From contig JAFEAE010000024.1 in NCBI GenBank assembly GCA_018266575.1, positions 162,750 to 226,749 on the forward strand: a stretch of 64,000 nucleotides of DNA, read 5' to 3'. Shown here piece by piece: positions 9,663 through 18,139 of the stretch (position 1 is its first letter; each line of letters starts with the position of its first letter). Below the pieces are notes generated by a model. The model saw only the letters and a program-made list of their open reading frames with translations, searched no databases and had not been told where the DNA came from. The translations under genes were made by a program, and so were the position numbers. The stretch is from Bacteroidota bacterium. GTDB taxonomy: Bacteria; Bacteroidota; Bacteroidia; Chitinophagales; Chitinophagaceae.

Positions 9663-11042
9663 ATGAAACATAAAAATATAATGACAGCCATAATGATATT
9701 TATTTTGGGAACATCATTATTGAGCTCTTGTAGTAAAACTTTCTTTTCAAATGCAAACACAAATCCCAATGCGCCTGCGCCTTCTTCCATACTTCCGTCA
9801 ACGTTGCTTTCAACAGTAGAAGGTTCTTTAGCATATACTCAAGGCGGCGATCTGTCACGATTCACACAATATTTCACGCAGCAAACATTAGGAGCGTATA
9901 ACCAATCCAGCGCATACTACACGTATGTAATAACCAGCCAGGATGTGGATCAGTTATGGGGCAATTTATATACCTCCGTTATGGAGAATGCAGATACCCT
10001 GGTTGGTTTGTCGGATGCTAAAATGTATTATGCCTATAGCGGTATCGGTAGGATACTGAAGGCTTATGCTCTGCAAATAACAGTGGATACCTGGGGAAGC
10101 GTGCCTTATACCGATGCTTTCAAAGGATCCAATGAATTCTCAGCAAAATATGACGTAGACAGCACTTTGTATAATACGATTATTATCGGTTTACTCGATG
10201 ATGGATTGTATTATCTTAAAAATACCAGTCTGGGTCAATCCGGACCTAATGCCACCCCTGGGACAGACGACATTATTTATAATGGAAATCTTTCTAATTG
10301 GATCAAATTCGCCCATGCTATTAAAGCACGTATATATTTGCATCAAAGCAAAACCAATCCTTCAATGGCTGTTAATGCCCTTACAGAAATTGATTCTGCC
10401 TTCACATCAAATGCCGACATTGCTCAATTTATTTTTGGCGATGCTCCGACTGCGAATAATCCTGTTTTTCAATTCAATGATCAGCGGGCATATACTGATT
10501 ATCCAAGCGGCACACTCGCACAAACAATGGTATCCCTTAATGATCCAAGATACCCGATGTTCTTCGACAGCACTTACAACGATTATGATGGCGTAGGCAT
10601 CGGTACTTATTATGGAAATACCACATCTCCTGTTGAGTTTATTAGCTACGATGAATTGTTGTTTGCAAAAGCTGAAGCGACCCTAAGATCCGGCGGGTCG
10701 CTTACTGATGCTCAGACAGCCTATGTTGCAGCGATTAAGAATAATATGCAGAAACTCGGTGTATCTTCATCGAGCATAACAACATATTTAGCTGCAAACG
10801 GAACATTGCCCACTACAATGACAGATGCGATTGCTCAAATCGCCGCCCAGGCAAATATTGCACTATATTTAAATCCGGAAGCATGGACAACCTGGAGAAG
10901 AACGGGTAGCCCCGCCCTGACACCGGCAGCGGGCACACAAATTCCGAGAAGGTTGCTTTACCCTTTATCAGAATTAAACTATAATACAAATACACCCAAA
11001 GGATCTACTTTATATTCACCAAAAATTTTCTGGGATAACTAA
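9663..11042 (+). CDS. SusD/RagB-like substrate-binding lipoprotein (SusD-like_2 type)
   Basis: A 459-residue surface lipoprotein with lipobox LLSSC (cysteine about residue 23). The segment after the lipid anchor (NTNPNAPAPSSILPSTLL) and the shorter-than-average length fit the SusD-like_2 branch. The rest is expected to form the TPR-rich SusD fold that caps the SusC barrel and binds ligand at the cell surface. It begins 18 bp after susC, so the two are co-transcribed, and a strong terminator follows at 11064. Confidence 0.92.
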   Translation: MKHKNIMTAIMIFILGTSLLSSCSKTFFSNANTNPNAPAPSSILPSTLLSTVEGSLAYTQGGDLSRFTQYFTQQTLGAYNQSSAYYTYVITSQDVDQLWGNLYTSVMENADTLVGLSDAKMYYAYSGIGRILKAYALQITVDTWGSVPYTDAFKGSNEFSAKYDVDSTLYNTIIIGLLDDGLYYLKNTSLGQSGPNATPGTDDIIYNGNLSNWIKFAHAIKARIYLHQSKTNPSMAVNALTEIDSAFTSNADIAQFIFGDAPTANNPVFQFNDQRAYTDYPSGTLAQTMVSLNDPRYPMFFDSTYNDYDGVGIGTYYGNTTSPVEFISYDELLFAKAEATLRSGGSLTDAQTAYVAAIKNNMQKLGVSSSSITTYLAANGTLPTTMTDAIAQIAAQANIALYLNPEAWTTWRRTGSPALTPAAGTQIPRRLLYPLSELNYNTNTPKGSTLYSPKIFWDN

Positions 11043-11063
11043 ATATCGAATAACCATAAAAAT

Positions 11064-11094
11064 AAAAAAGGCGATTTTCTAATCGCCTTTTTTA
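11064..11094 (+). terminator. Rho-independent terminator after susCD
   Basis: A 12-bp stem with arms 11065-11076 and 11081-11092 (core AGGCGATT/AATCGCCT), a four-base TTCT loop and a T-rich 3' arm. It lies 22 bp after the susD stop codon. The A-run on the other side could let it work in both directions. Confidence 0.9.
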
Positions 11095-11190
11095 TTGTCA
11101 ACTAAAAATTAAAATAGTTTTTTCAGCTTTTAAATATCTCAAAAATCTCTTTAGATCATTTTCTTCTTCGCATATACATCCCCGTTAAAA

Positions 11191-11224
11191 TAAAAAGAGA
11201 CTTACGAAAACAGCCTCTTTTTTT
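11191..11224 (-). terminator. Likely terminator of the DUF2723 gene
   Basis: Read on the minus strand, AAAAGAGGCT pairs with AGTCTCTTTT (one G-U pair) around a nine-base loop, and a T-rich stretch follows. It lies about 20 bp beyond the stop codon of the DUF2723 gene. Confidence 0.7.
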
Positions 11225-11244
11225 ATTACTAATATTCCGGTTTT

Positions 11245-14200
11245 TTATTTCTTCTTCCCTGCCTTCGAATCCGATACCTGTGCCGGTGGTTTTGTATTAT
11301 CGATCACCGGTGTTGATTTTTCAGAACCAGGTATCGCAGCACCAGGAGCATATTGTTTTTCCATCTGGTCTATTTGCATCAACAACCTGAACGTATAAAA
11401 AATATCCTGGGCAAACTGCATTTGTTTATCAGACAAAGCCCCTCCTTTTCCCTGCAATAACATATATGCATTATTTGCGAGTTGCTCATCACTCATATTT
11501 TCTTCACCGAACGATTTATAATAACGCATTTGTTGCTGCAGGTCTTTTTTCACTGCAGCATTTACTTTTTTCGCCAATGTCAGATCGCCAGATGCATAAC
11601 AAGCCTGCAGGAACTGTACAGAAATCCCGTCGTGCTGGTTACCGCGGTTACTTGTCATTCCATAAGGGAAATTTGATTCCCGCACACTCTGGTCAAAATG
11701 TTCAAGTATTTTTTGTGCAGAATCTTTTTTGCCTGCATCAACCAGGCCTAATGCAACCTGTGCATAAGAAAGGCGAAGTGTATTTAAGTGCCTGCGGTTC
11801 TCTTCATCATAATATACTCCTTCCTTATCTGCACCGCCGAATGCAAATTTTTCCATCAGGTTTTTGTAAGCAACATCATTGTCAACAAAACTATTTTCAA
11901 CCGGAACAAGCAAATAAGATAGACCTGTTAACCGTACATATTTTTGCAATCCAAGGTCATTCAACTCTTGTGTGGAAGTAAAACAGATCGGCCTTTTCCA
12001 GTTATTTGAAGCAATAACTGCATAAATAGCAAGATCGTTTTTTAATAAATAATTCCTGTTCTGAGGAATATCAATTTTTAATTCATTGACAATACTATCG
12101 CCCGTATGAACCAACCAGTTTTCGCTTTTCGCCACATTCGCATCAACCGGCACACTGAATTTATGCGTGGGGAAAAAGTTGATCGGGTCCCCATCTTCCT
12201 GTTGTGTTACATATTTATTATCCTTGCCACCGCTTACTACATCTTTAAGTGTGCTATACAAATCATAATACTTATTCTTGTCATCATAACCAGGGATTGC
12301 ATTAAAATACGCAACATTCAAATTATTTCCCTGCACTTGTTCAGGAGTAAAAATCACATCGAAGGGTGCGCTATTGTTTATTTTGTAACGCAATTCGTTC
12401 ATGTACCAATCTGTACCTAATAAACTATTTACAACAACACGCACATCAGGACGAATACCCTCTACTTCCTGCGCATACCACAAGGGATAAGTATCATTAT
12501 CACCGAATGAAAACAGTATAGCATTAGGCGGGCAACTTTCTAAATAATCCTTTGCAAGGTCCCTTGCTAATGTTTTTTTACTTCGGTCGTGGTCATTCCA
12601 TTCCTGTTGTCCCATCAACACAGGAACTGCCAGGAAACATAAACCGGCAGCAGCATAATTCGCCATTGCAGGTTTTGTGATTTTTTCAAATAACTCTTTC
12701 ACGAAAATCACCCCTAAACCAATCCAGATCGCATACGCGTAACAAGAACCGGCATAAGCATAATCACGTTCGCGTGGCTGATATCCGGCCTGGTTCAGGT
12801 AAATTACAATTGCAAATCCCGTAAAAAAGAACAATAACAAATTCACTAAAAAATCTTTCCTGTTTTTTTTATATTGAAAAACAGCTCCCATTAAACCAAG
12901 GATAAATGGCAGCAGGAATAACCTGTTATATGATTTGTTTTTTGTGTGAATGGAATCGGGGAGTTTGCTTTGGTCACCGTAAAAAATATTATCGATAAAA
13001 GGGATACCGGTGATCGCATTTCCATCTCTTGGGTTACCAAAACCTTCCAGGTCATTTTGTTTACCGGAATAACTCCACATAAAGTAGCGGAGGTACATCC
13101 ACATATTCTGGTAGCGCACAAAATATTTTATGTTATCAAGCATTGTTGGCTGGTCGCCATCTGCAAGGCCTGAGAATTGATGATACGCATCAACCTGATT
13201 ACGATCGTTATTATAATCCCACATGCGGGGGAATAAATGCGGACGTAATTTATCTACGTCCCAATCCGGGTGTGCTTTTTGGATTTCGCGAACCTGCGCA
13301 TCATCCGGAGGTGCACTGAAATCTTCGCTGCTAACTTTTCCGGCAATTTCATATTTATCTTTTCCTTTCACATATAAGTCACCGGTAGTTTTTGAAGGCG
13401 GGCGATACGTAAAATCAGGTCCATACAACAAAGGCCAATCTCCATATTGGTCGCGGCTTAAATAACCAACTAAATTTACCGGGTTATCTACATTGAACAT
13501 ATCAACAGCAGGATCTGCATTGGAGCGGATCATTGTTGTGAAATAAGTAGAATATCCAAGCAACATAAATGCAATGCTCCACAAACTTAACTTTAGGTAA
13601 TAATATTTTTTCTTTACTGCGTAAATAATACCGAAAGTTAATAGTGCTGATAACAATACAAAGAAAAATCCAAACCCTGTAAAGAATGGCAAACCTATGC
13701 TGTTTACAAAGAAAATATCAAATGCTGCAGCTCCTTTGATGGTATATTGAATAACAAATTTCTGAACGAAACCGGTGATCACACAACCAATAAGAAATGC
13801 AATGACCGCCCCTCTTGTAGTGGGTTTGTATCTCCTGAAATAATAAACCATTACAATGGCTGGGATGGTAAGCAGGTTGAGCAAATGCACACCAATGGAA
13901 AGCCCCATCACATAAAAAATAAAAATGAGCCATTTGTCAGAACCCGGTTGATCTGCCTGGTGTTCCCATTTTAAAATTGCCCAGAACACAAGAGCAGTAA
14001 AAAATGCAGACGATGCATATACTTCGCCTTCAACAGCACTGTACCAGAATGAATCGCAGAATGTATAGGCCAACGCGCCAATTACGCCGGCGCTCATGAC
14101 CGTGAATAACTGGTCTTTGCTTAGTTCAATATTTGCTTTCTGAACAATTTTGCGTGCAAAGTGCGTAATAGACCAAAACAGGAACAGGATAGAAAATCCG

Positions 14201-14457
14201 CTCATTATTGCACTCATAAAATTTACTGCACGTGCTGCAGTATTACCGCTATCACCAAAAAGAATAATAAAGAACCTTCCAAGCATCACAAACAATGGCG
14301 CTCCGGGCGGATGCGGAATCTGTAATTTAAAACAACTGGAAATGAATTCGCCGCAATCCCAGAAACTCCCGGTCGGCTCCATGGTCATAATGTACACAGT
14401 GCAGGCAATCACACACACAACCCAACCCACGATGTTATTCACTTTGTTAAAGTTCAT
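11245..14457 (-). CDS. DUF2723 (TMEM260-like) multi-pass membrane protein
   Basis: A 1070-residue protein. The N-terminal half has about a dozen hydrophobic segments, starting at residues 5-25, and carries the family signature TGSFWDCGEFISSCFKLQIP followed by PPGAPLFVMLGR. The C-terminal part is soluble, with a FSFGDNDTYPLWYAQEVEGI stretch and then helical repeats. DUF2723 is related to animal TMEM260, an O-mannosyltransferase, and to GT-C enzymes. The two acidic positions in the first loop (D and E of WDCGEF) could be catalytic. A role in protein glycosylation is inference. The end is lysine-rich (AGKKK). Monocistronic, with its own terminator. Confidence 0.88.
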   Translation of the reverse strand: MNFNKVNNIVGWVVCVIACTVYIMTMEPTGSFWDCGEFISSCFKLQIPHPPGAPLFVMLGRFFIILFGDSGNTAARAVNFMSAIMSGFSILFLFWSITHFARKIVQKANIELSKDQLFTVMSAGVIGALAYTFCDSFWYSAVEGEVYASSAFFTALVFWAILKWEHQADQPGSDKWLIFIFYVMGLSIGVHLLNLLTIPAIVMVYYFRRYKPTTRGAVIAFLIGCVITGFVQKFVIQYTIKGAAAFDIFFVNSIGLPFFTGFGFFFVLLSALLTFGIIYAVKKKYYYLKLSLWSIAFMLLGYSTYFTTMIRSNADPAVDMFNVDNPVNLVGYLSRDQYGDWPLLYGPDFTYRPPSKTTGDLYVKGKDKYEIAGKVSSEDFSAPPDDAQVREIQKAHPDWDVDKLRPHLFPRMWDYNNDRNQVDAYHQFSGLADGDQPTMLDNIKYFVRYQNMWMYLRYFMWSYSGKQNDLEGFGNPRDGNAITGIPFIDNIFYGDQSKLPDSIHTKNKSYNRLFLLPFILGLMGAVFQYKKNRKDFLVNLLLFFFTGFAIVIYLNQAGYQPRERDYAYAGSCYAYAIWIGLGVIFVKELFEKITKPAMANYAAAGLCFLAVPVLMGQQEWNDHDRSKKTLARDLAKDYLESCPPNAILFSFGDNDTYPLWYAQEVEGIRPDVRVVVNSLLGTDWYMNELRYKINNSAPFDVIFTPEQVQGNNLNVAYFNAIPGYDDKNKYYDLYSTLKDVVSGGKDNKYVTQQEDGDPINFFPTHKFSVPVDANVAKSENWLVHTGDSIVNELKIDIPQNRNYLLKNDLAIYAVIASNNWKRPICFTSTQELNDLGLQKYVRLTGLSYLLVPVENSFVDNDVAYKNLMEKFAFGGADKEGVYYDEENRRHLNTLRLSYAQVALGLVDAGKKDSAQKILEHFDQSVRESNFPYGMTSNRGNQHDGISVQFLQACYASGDLTLAKKVNAAVKKDLQQQMRYYKSFGEENMSDEQLANNAYMLLQGKGGALSDKQMQFAQDIFYTFRLLMQIDQMEKQYAPGAAIPGSEKSTPVIDNTKPPAQVSDSKAGKKK

Positions 14458-14557
14458 ATTAGCATTGGTTTTAAAGAATTGGCAAATATACAGTTCTGTG
14501 TAGAATGATGAAATTCAACAGCCCGTTTTAACGATTATTTTTTAAGTTTAGCGCGGC

Positions 14558-15379
14558 TTATTCGAAATAAACTCTTATAGTTTGGTAGAATAAACGGTTC
14601 TGCAAATATTGGTTCTGGGATTGTTCGGAAAACCCCTGCAAGCCAAACAAGCCTGCGGCATTTCCTTTGTTGATAGCAATTTCAAGATATCCTGCAGAAT
14701 TGAACAGTGCTAGTTTTTCTCCTTCGTGCACATCTGCGTATGTTTCACTGATCTTATCAATTACTTCATCGCGTTTGAAAACAATACGGAAGCTCCTGCC
14801 CTTTCGTTGTTCTTCAAATTCATTTCTTGTGATATTCACAATTACGTTTTCAAAGTTGTCGATAAAAATAATCTGCCCTTCAATCCATGTATCACCAAGC
14901 AATGGCCGTAAATGATTTTTTTCTGAGTAGGATACATCGGGAACTCCGATATCTTTCAGGCTTTTCCCGTTTACAATATCATTGATTGCATTCCCGATAA
15001 TTGTTGTGCAATACAATGTGTTTTTTATGGCTGTTTTGTCTAACGGTAACCCAATAATTATTTCCGGCTTTCCTTCCAGTATCATTGCAAGCAATCCATT
15101 ATCTGCGCAAAGAATATATTGTTCGTTGTGAAATGCAAGCAGTAATTGCTCAGGCTTTTGCTCGAATAAATTGACAAGAATGATATGATAGGTGAATGGC
15201 GGAAAATTTTTCAATGCATTTCGGCAAACATAAGCTGCCTGCGGATAATTGAATGGAGATAATGAGTGGGAAATATCTGCAATTATAAAATCCGGGTTTA
15301 CCTGGAGCAATTGGCCTTTTACAGCCCCGACCAAATAATCTTGCTGGCCAATATCAGAAGTCAGGGTTAAAATTGCCAT
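14558..15379 (-). CDS. SAM hydroxide adenosyltransferase (DUF62 family)
   Basis: 273 residues, the family's usual length. The N-terminus (LTLTSDIGQQDYLVGAVKG) matches the DUF62 signature TLTTDFG..D.YVG..KG, ADNGLLAMIL matches the conserved adenosine-site region, and the C-terminal domain ends with NSAGYLEIAINKGNAAGLFG. Members split S-adenosylmethionine to adenosine and methionine with water as nucleophile and are related to fluorinase and chlorinase. A halogenase role is unlikely here because most members hydrolyse SAM. Located 55 bp from the SDR gene on the same strand, so possibly in one transcript with it. Confidence 0.9.
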   Translation of the reverse strand: MAILTLTSDIGQQDYLVGAVKGQLLQVNPDFIIADISHSLSPFNYPQAAYVCRNALKNFPPFTYHIILVNLFEQKPEQLLLAFHNEQYILCADNGLLAMILEGKPEIIIGLPLDKTAIKNTLYCTTIIGNAINDIVNGKSLKDIGVPDVSYSEKNHLRPLLGDTWIEGQIIFIDNFENVIVNITRNEFEEQRKGRSFRIVFKRDEVIDKISETYADVHEGEKLALFNSAGYLEIAINKGNAAGLFGLQGFSEQSQNQYLQNRLFYQTIRVYFE

Positions 15380-15434
15380 GTGTTATAGAAAAATTTTTTA
15401 GAATAAGGGAAGAAGTTTTTAAATATGCTGATAG

Positions 15435-16241
15435 TTATTTTACAAACTTTCCTTTCTTAAAGTAAAAATTGTGCACCAGTTTATCAGCAAGCGACGGAAA
15501 AAGCTTATTGAGCAATACGGTGAATTTCCCGGTTGTTGTTAATACCAACGTCCTTTTTCTTTTTTCGATTGCACGTAAAATATGTTGTGCACATTCTTCC
15601 GCTGTCATTAATTTTTCTTCATCCATCGGGCTTTCACCTTGCGCATCTCCCCTGTTATTTAATGCCGCATTGCGGATATTTGAAGCAGTAAAACCCGGAC
15701 AAACCCACATTACATTTACACCATTTTCCATTAATTCTGTACGCAATGCTTCCAGCCAACCCTGCAATGCAAACTTGGAAGCAGAGTACCCTGTTCTTCC
15801 CGGCAACCCGCGGTAACCCGCAGTTGATGAAACACCAACAATTGTTCCTTTTTGTTTGATGATTTCCGGCAATGCATATTTTGTACAATAAACCGAACCA
15901 AGAAAATTAATTTCCATCACTTTTTTTATCACATCAACATCAACATCGGCAAACAAAGAACGCATGCTGATACCTGCGTTATTAATAATAATATCAATTG
16001 TTCCAAATATTTCAACAGTTGATGTAATGAACCGTTTGCAATCCTCTTCGTTGCTCACATCACATGCTTCTGCATGCAGTAACACGTTTGGATATTCAAC
16101 CTGCAACTGGTATAATTTATCATGATTCCTGGCACAGGTGGCAACTTTGGCACCCAGCGGTATCAATGCATCCACCAATGCTTTGCCAATACCATCCGTT
16201 CCACCGGTAACTACAACAACTTTATTTTGGAAGAAAGACAT
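15435..16241 (-). CDS. Classical short-chain dehydrogenase/reductase
   Basis: I start at the ATG at 16241, not the longer frame to 16295, because TGGTDGIG then falls at residues 12-19 as usual for SDRs. NNAGIS, a catalytic serine in GVSSTAGYRG and the YSASK catalytic pair are all present, so it should be an active NAD(P)H-dependent oxidoreductase. The C-terminal LLNKLFPSLADKLVHNFYFK fits the DHRS7-like group often annotated as SDR family oxidoreductase. Substrate unknown. Confidence 0.93.
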   Translation of the reverse strand: MSFFQNKVVVVTGGTDGIGKALVDALIPLGAKVATCARNHDKLYQLQVEYPNVLLHAEACDVSNEEDCKRFITSTVEIFGTIDIIINNAGISMRSLFADVDVDVIKKVMEINFLGSVYCTKYALPEIIKQKGTIVGVSSTAGYRGLPGRTGYSASKFALQGWLEALRTELMENGVNVMWVCPGFTASNIRNAALNNRGDAQGESPMDEEKLMTAEECAQHILRAIEKRKRTLVLTTTGKFTVLLNKLFPSLADKLVHNFYFKKGKFVK

Positions 16242-16341
16242 TTTTGTAAGAATTATGCGCAAAAATAGGTGAGTTAACGTGTGGAATAAAAACAAATGTT
16301 GATAACCATCGAAATGTGTCAGTAAAATATTATTTTAAAAA

Positions 16342-16372
16342 TTTGGCAGCAACTTATTTTGCCTTATTTTTG
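16342..16372 (+). promoter_or_regulatory. Bacteroidota-type promoter of tRNA-Lys
   Basis: TTTG at 16342-16345, then 19 bp, then TATTTTTG at 16365-16372, a full match to the Bacteroides -33/-7 consensus (TTTG, TAnnTTTG). The tRNA starts 20 bp downstream of the -7 box. Confidence 0.75.
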
Positions 16373-16391
16373 CACTCCGAAAAAATCGGAT

Positions 16392-16464
16392 GATTCCGTA
16401 GCTCAGTTGGTAGAGCAATACACTTTTAATGTATGGGTCCTGGGTTCGAGTCCCAGCGGGATCA
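16392..16464 (+). tRNA. tRNA-Lys (UUU)
   Basis: 73 bases. Acceptor stem GATTCCG/CGGGATC with one G-U pair, D-arm GCTC/GAGC, anticodon stem ATACA/TGTAT with loop CTTTTAA and anticodon TTT, and T-arm CTGGG/CCCAG with loop TTCGAGT. CCA is not encoded. The integrase gene of the mobile element begins about 250 bp downstream, so the 3' end of this gene is the probable attB core. Confidence 0.97.
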
Positions 16465-16499
16465 CAGTTCTGAATATCAAATCTTCTCAAAACACTTCA

Positions 16500-16535
16500 A
16501 AAGCCCTGCAAATACAGCATTTGCGGGGCTTTTTG
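16500..16535 (+). terminator. Terminator after tRNA-Lys
   Basis: Twelve-bp stem, AGCCCTGCAAAT at 16502-16513 with ATTTGCGGGGCT at 16519-16530 (one G-U pair), a five-base loop and a following T-run. It lies 37 bp after the tRNA. Confidence 0.9.
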
Positions 16536-16584
16536 TTTTTGGCACTTATCAAAAAAAAGCAAACAAAATCAAATTCCCGGTGGC

Positions 16585-16677
16585 AAATTCGAGGCGCAAA
16601 AATCTGAACACCATATTGACGCCTCGAATTTTCCTGAAACCCGCAACCAGCAAGATGTTCAGAAAATAAACATCTTG
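16585..16677 (+). promoter_or_regulatory. Two inverted repeats before the integrase gene
   Basis: A perfect 12-bp inverted repeat (AAATTCGAGGCG at 16585-16596, its complement at 16620-16631, 23-bp spacer) is followed by a 9-bp one (CAAGATGTT at 16651-16659, AACATCTTG at 16669-16677, 9-bp spacer). They lie between the tRNA-Lys attachment region and the integrase start. Candidates are integrase arm-type sites, an operator for the integrase gene, or a read-through block. None has been shown. Confidence 0.5.
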
Positions 16678-16717
16678 TTTTCAACATGGCTTTGAAACTA
16701 ATTTTAAAAATTTTAAA

Positions 16718-17971
16718 ATGGATTTTATGAGCCAAAGTTTTAAAGTATTATTCTTTATTAGAAGAGGGAAAAAATTTAACCAGGAGAAGGCACCGATCAA
16801 TGCACGCGTTACAATAAATGGAGAGCGAGCCGAATGGAGCGTGCAAAGATATTGCGATCCAAAAAAATGGAATCAAAAAACAGCAAGAAGAAATGGTATG
16901 GGTGAAGAATCAAAATCACTTAACTCTTTTTTAGACGCGCTACAAGGAAATATATTTTCAATACAGAAAGAATACATGCTAAAAAATATTCCACTTACAT
17001 CAGATATGGTACGTCAAAAAATATTACACAAAGAAAAAACGCTCCAACGAACATTAATTGAAGTCTACAAATATCATAACGATCAGTTTAAAGAATTGGT
17101 AGGATTACAATTTTCTGAAGGCACATTTAAAAAATTCAAATCAGCATTAAAGTCAGTAGAAAATTTTATTAAATGGAAATTTAAACGCGACGATATGTAT
17201 TTGACCGAACTCAATTATCAGTTCATTACTGATTATGAATTTTATTTAAAATCGGTTCAAAAGATGCAGCATAATTCTGCCATAGGTAACTTGAAAAAGT
17301 TGAAAAAGATTGTTCGAATCTGTGTAGCAAATAAATGGCTTGAACAGGACCCATTTTATGTTTATAAAATGAGTATTAAACCAACTCATAGGAATTTTCT
17401 TTTTAAAGAAGAGCTTGAAAAATTAGAAGCTAAAAACTTTTCTATCGCACGATTAGAATTAGTGAAAGATATTTTCTTGTTTAGCTGTTATACGGGTCTT
17501 GCATATACAGATATTATGAATTTGAAAAAGCAGGATATAAACGTGGGAATTGATGGTGAACTATGGATATTCACAAAACGATGCAAAACAGATAATGATT
17601 CCAGGATACCATTATTACCCGTTCCGAAAGAAATAATAAACAAGTATCACAACCATCCAACCATAGTAAGACAGGTATTTGTTCTGCCGAAAATTTCTAA
17701 TCAAAGATTAAATAGTTATTTAAAAGAAATTACTGATCTCTGCCAGTTCAATAAAGAACTCACATTTCATTGCGCACGCCATACTTTTGCAACAACCGTC
17801 ACTCTCAGTAATGGCGTACCAATCGAAACAGTAGGTAAAATGTTAGGACATTCAAGCCTTCGCACGACACAACTTTACGCAAAAATTATTGACCGAAAGG
17901 TTAGCGACGATATGAAGTTGTTGAATGAAAAATTGAAAGTTATTGAAATAAAAAAAGAAGAGACTTTGTGA
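16718..17971 (+). CDS. Tyrosine integrase of the Bacteroidota mobile-element type
   Basis: A 417-residue site-specific recombinase that should integrate and excise the element at tRNA-Lys. It has an N-terminal arm-binding-like domain, a phage_int_SAM_5-like core-binding domain (LYKYHNDQF region to about residue 200) and a catalytic domain with a lysine in TKRCKT, HCARHTFAT (H-x-x-R), LGHSSLRTTQLYAKI (second histidine and nucleophilic tyrosine). The position of the first catalytic arginine reads YTGLAYTDI, so alanine replaces Arg I; IntDOT of CTnDOT also lacks this arginine. Start could be ATG 16718 or 16727. It faces away from the tRNA, and its terminus is 168 bp from the convergent coupling-protein gene. 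Confidence 0.92.
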   Translation: MDFMSQSFKVLFFIRRGKKFNQEKAPINARVTINGERAEWSVQRYCDPKKWNQKTARRNGMGEESKSLNSFLDALQGNIFSIQKEYMLKNIPLTSDMVRQKILHKEKTLQRTLIEVYKYHNDQFKELVGLQFSEGTFKKFKSALKSVENFIKWKFKRDDMYLTELNYQFITDYEFYLKSVQKMQHNSAIGNLKKLKKIVRICVANKWLEQDPFYVYKMSIKPTHRNFLFKEELEKLEAKNFSIARLELVKDIFLFSCYTGLAYTDIMNLKKQDINVGIDGELWIFTKRCKTDNDSRIPLLPVPKEIINKYHNHPTIVRQVFVLPKISNQRLNSYLKEITDLCQFNKELTFHCARHTFATTVTLSNGVPIETVGKMLGHSSLRTTQLYAKIIDRKVSDDMKLLNEKLKVIEIKKEETL

Positions 17972-18139
17972 TTTAATATCGGTAACGAATTTTAATCACG
18001 GCTGGAATCAAACGTCCTTAATATTTTTATAAGAATTAATCAATTACAAGATCAAACTTTTCCCAATACATCGATTCGCCTACCAAAGAAAATTTTAAGA
18101 AAGACCTAAAAATGCGGGATAACAAGTTGATGCAGCGAA

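Noticed and set aside
11466..11981. 171-codon plus-strand frame within the DUF2723 gene
   Set aside because: Antisense of a clear membrane-protein gene; composition rich in His/Gln is typical of a shadow frame.
14558..15379. Fluorinase or chlorinase
   Set aside because: The family is mostly SAM hydroxide adenosyltransferases and no halogen-specific context is present.
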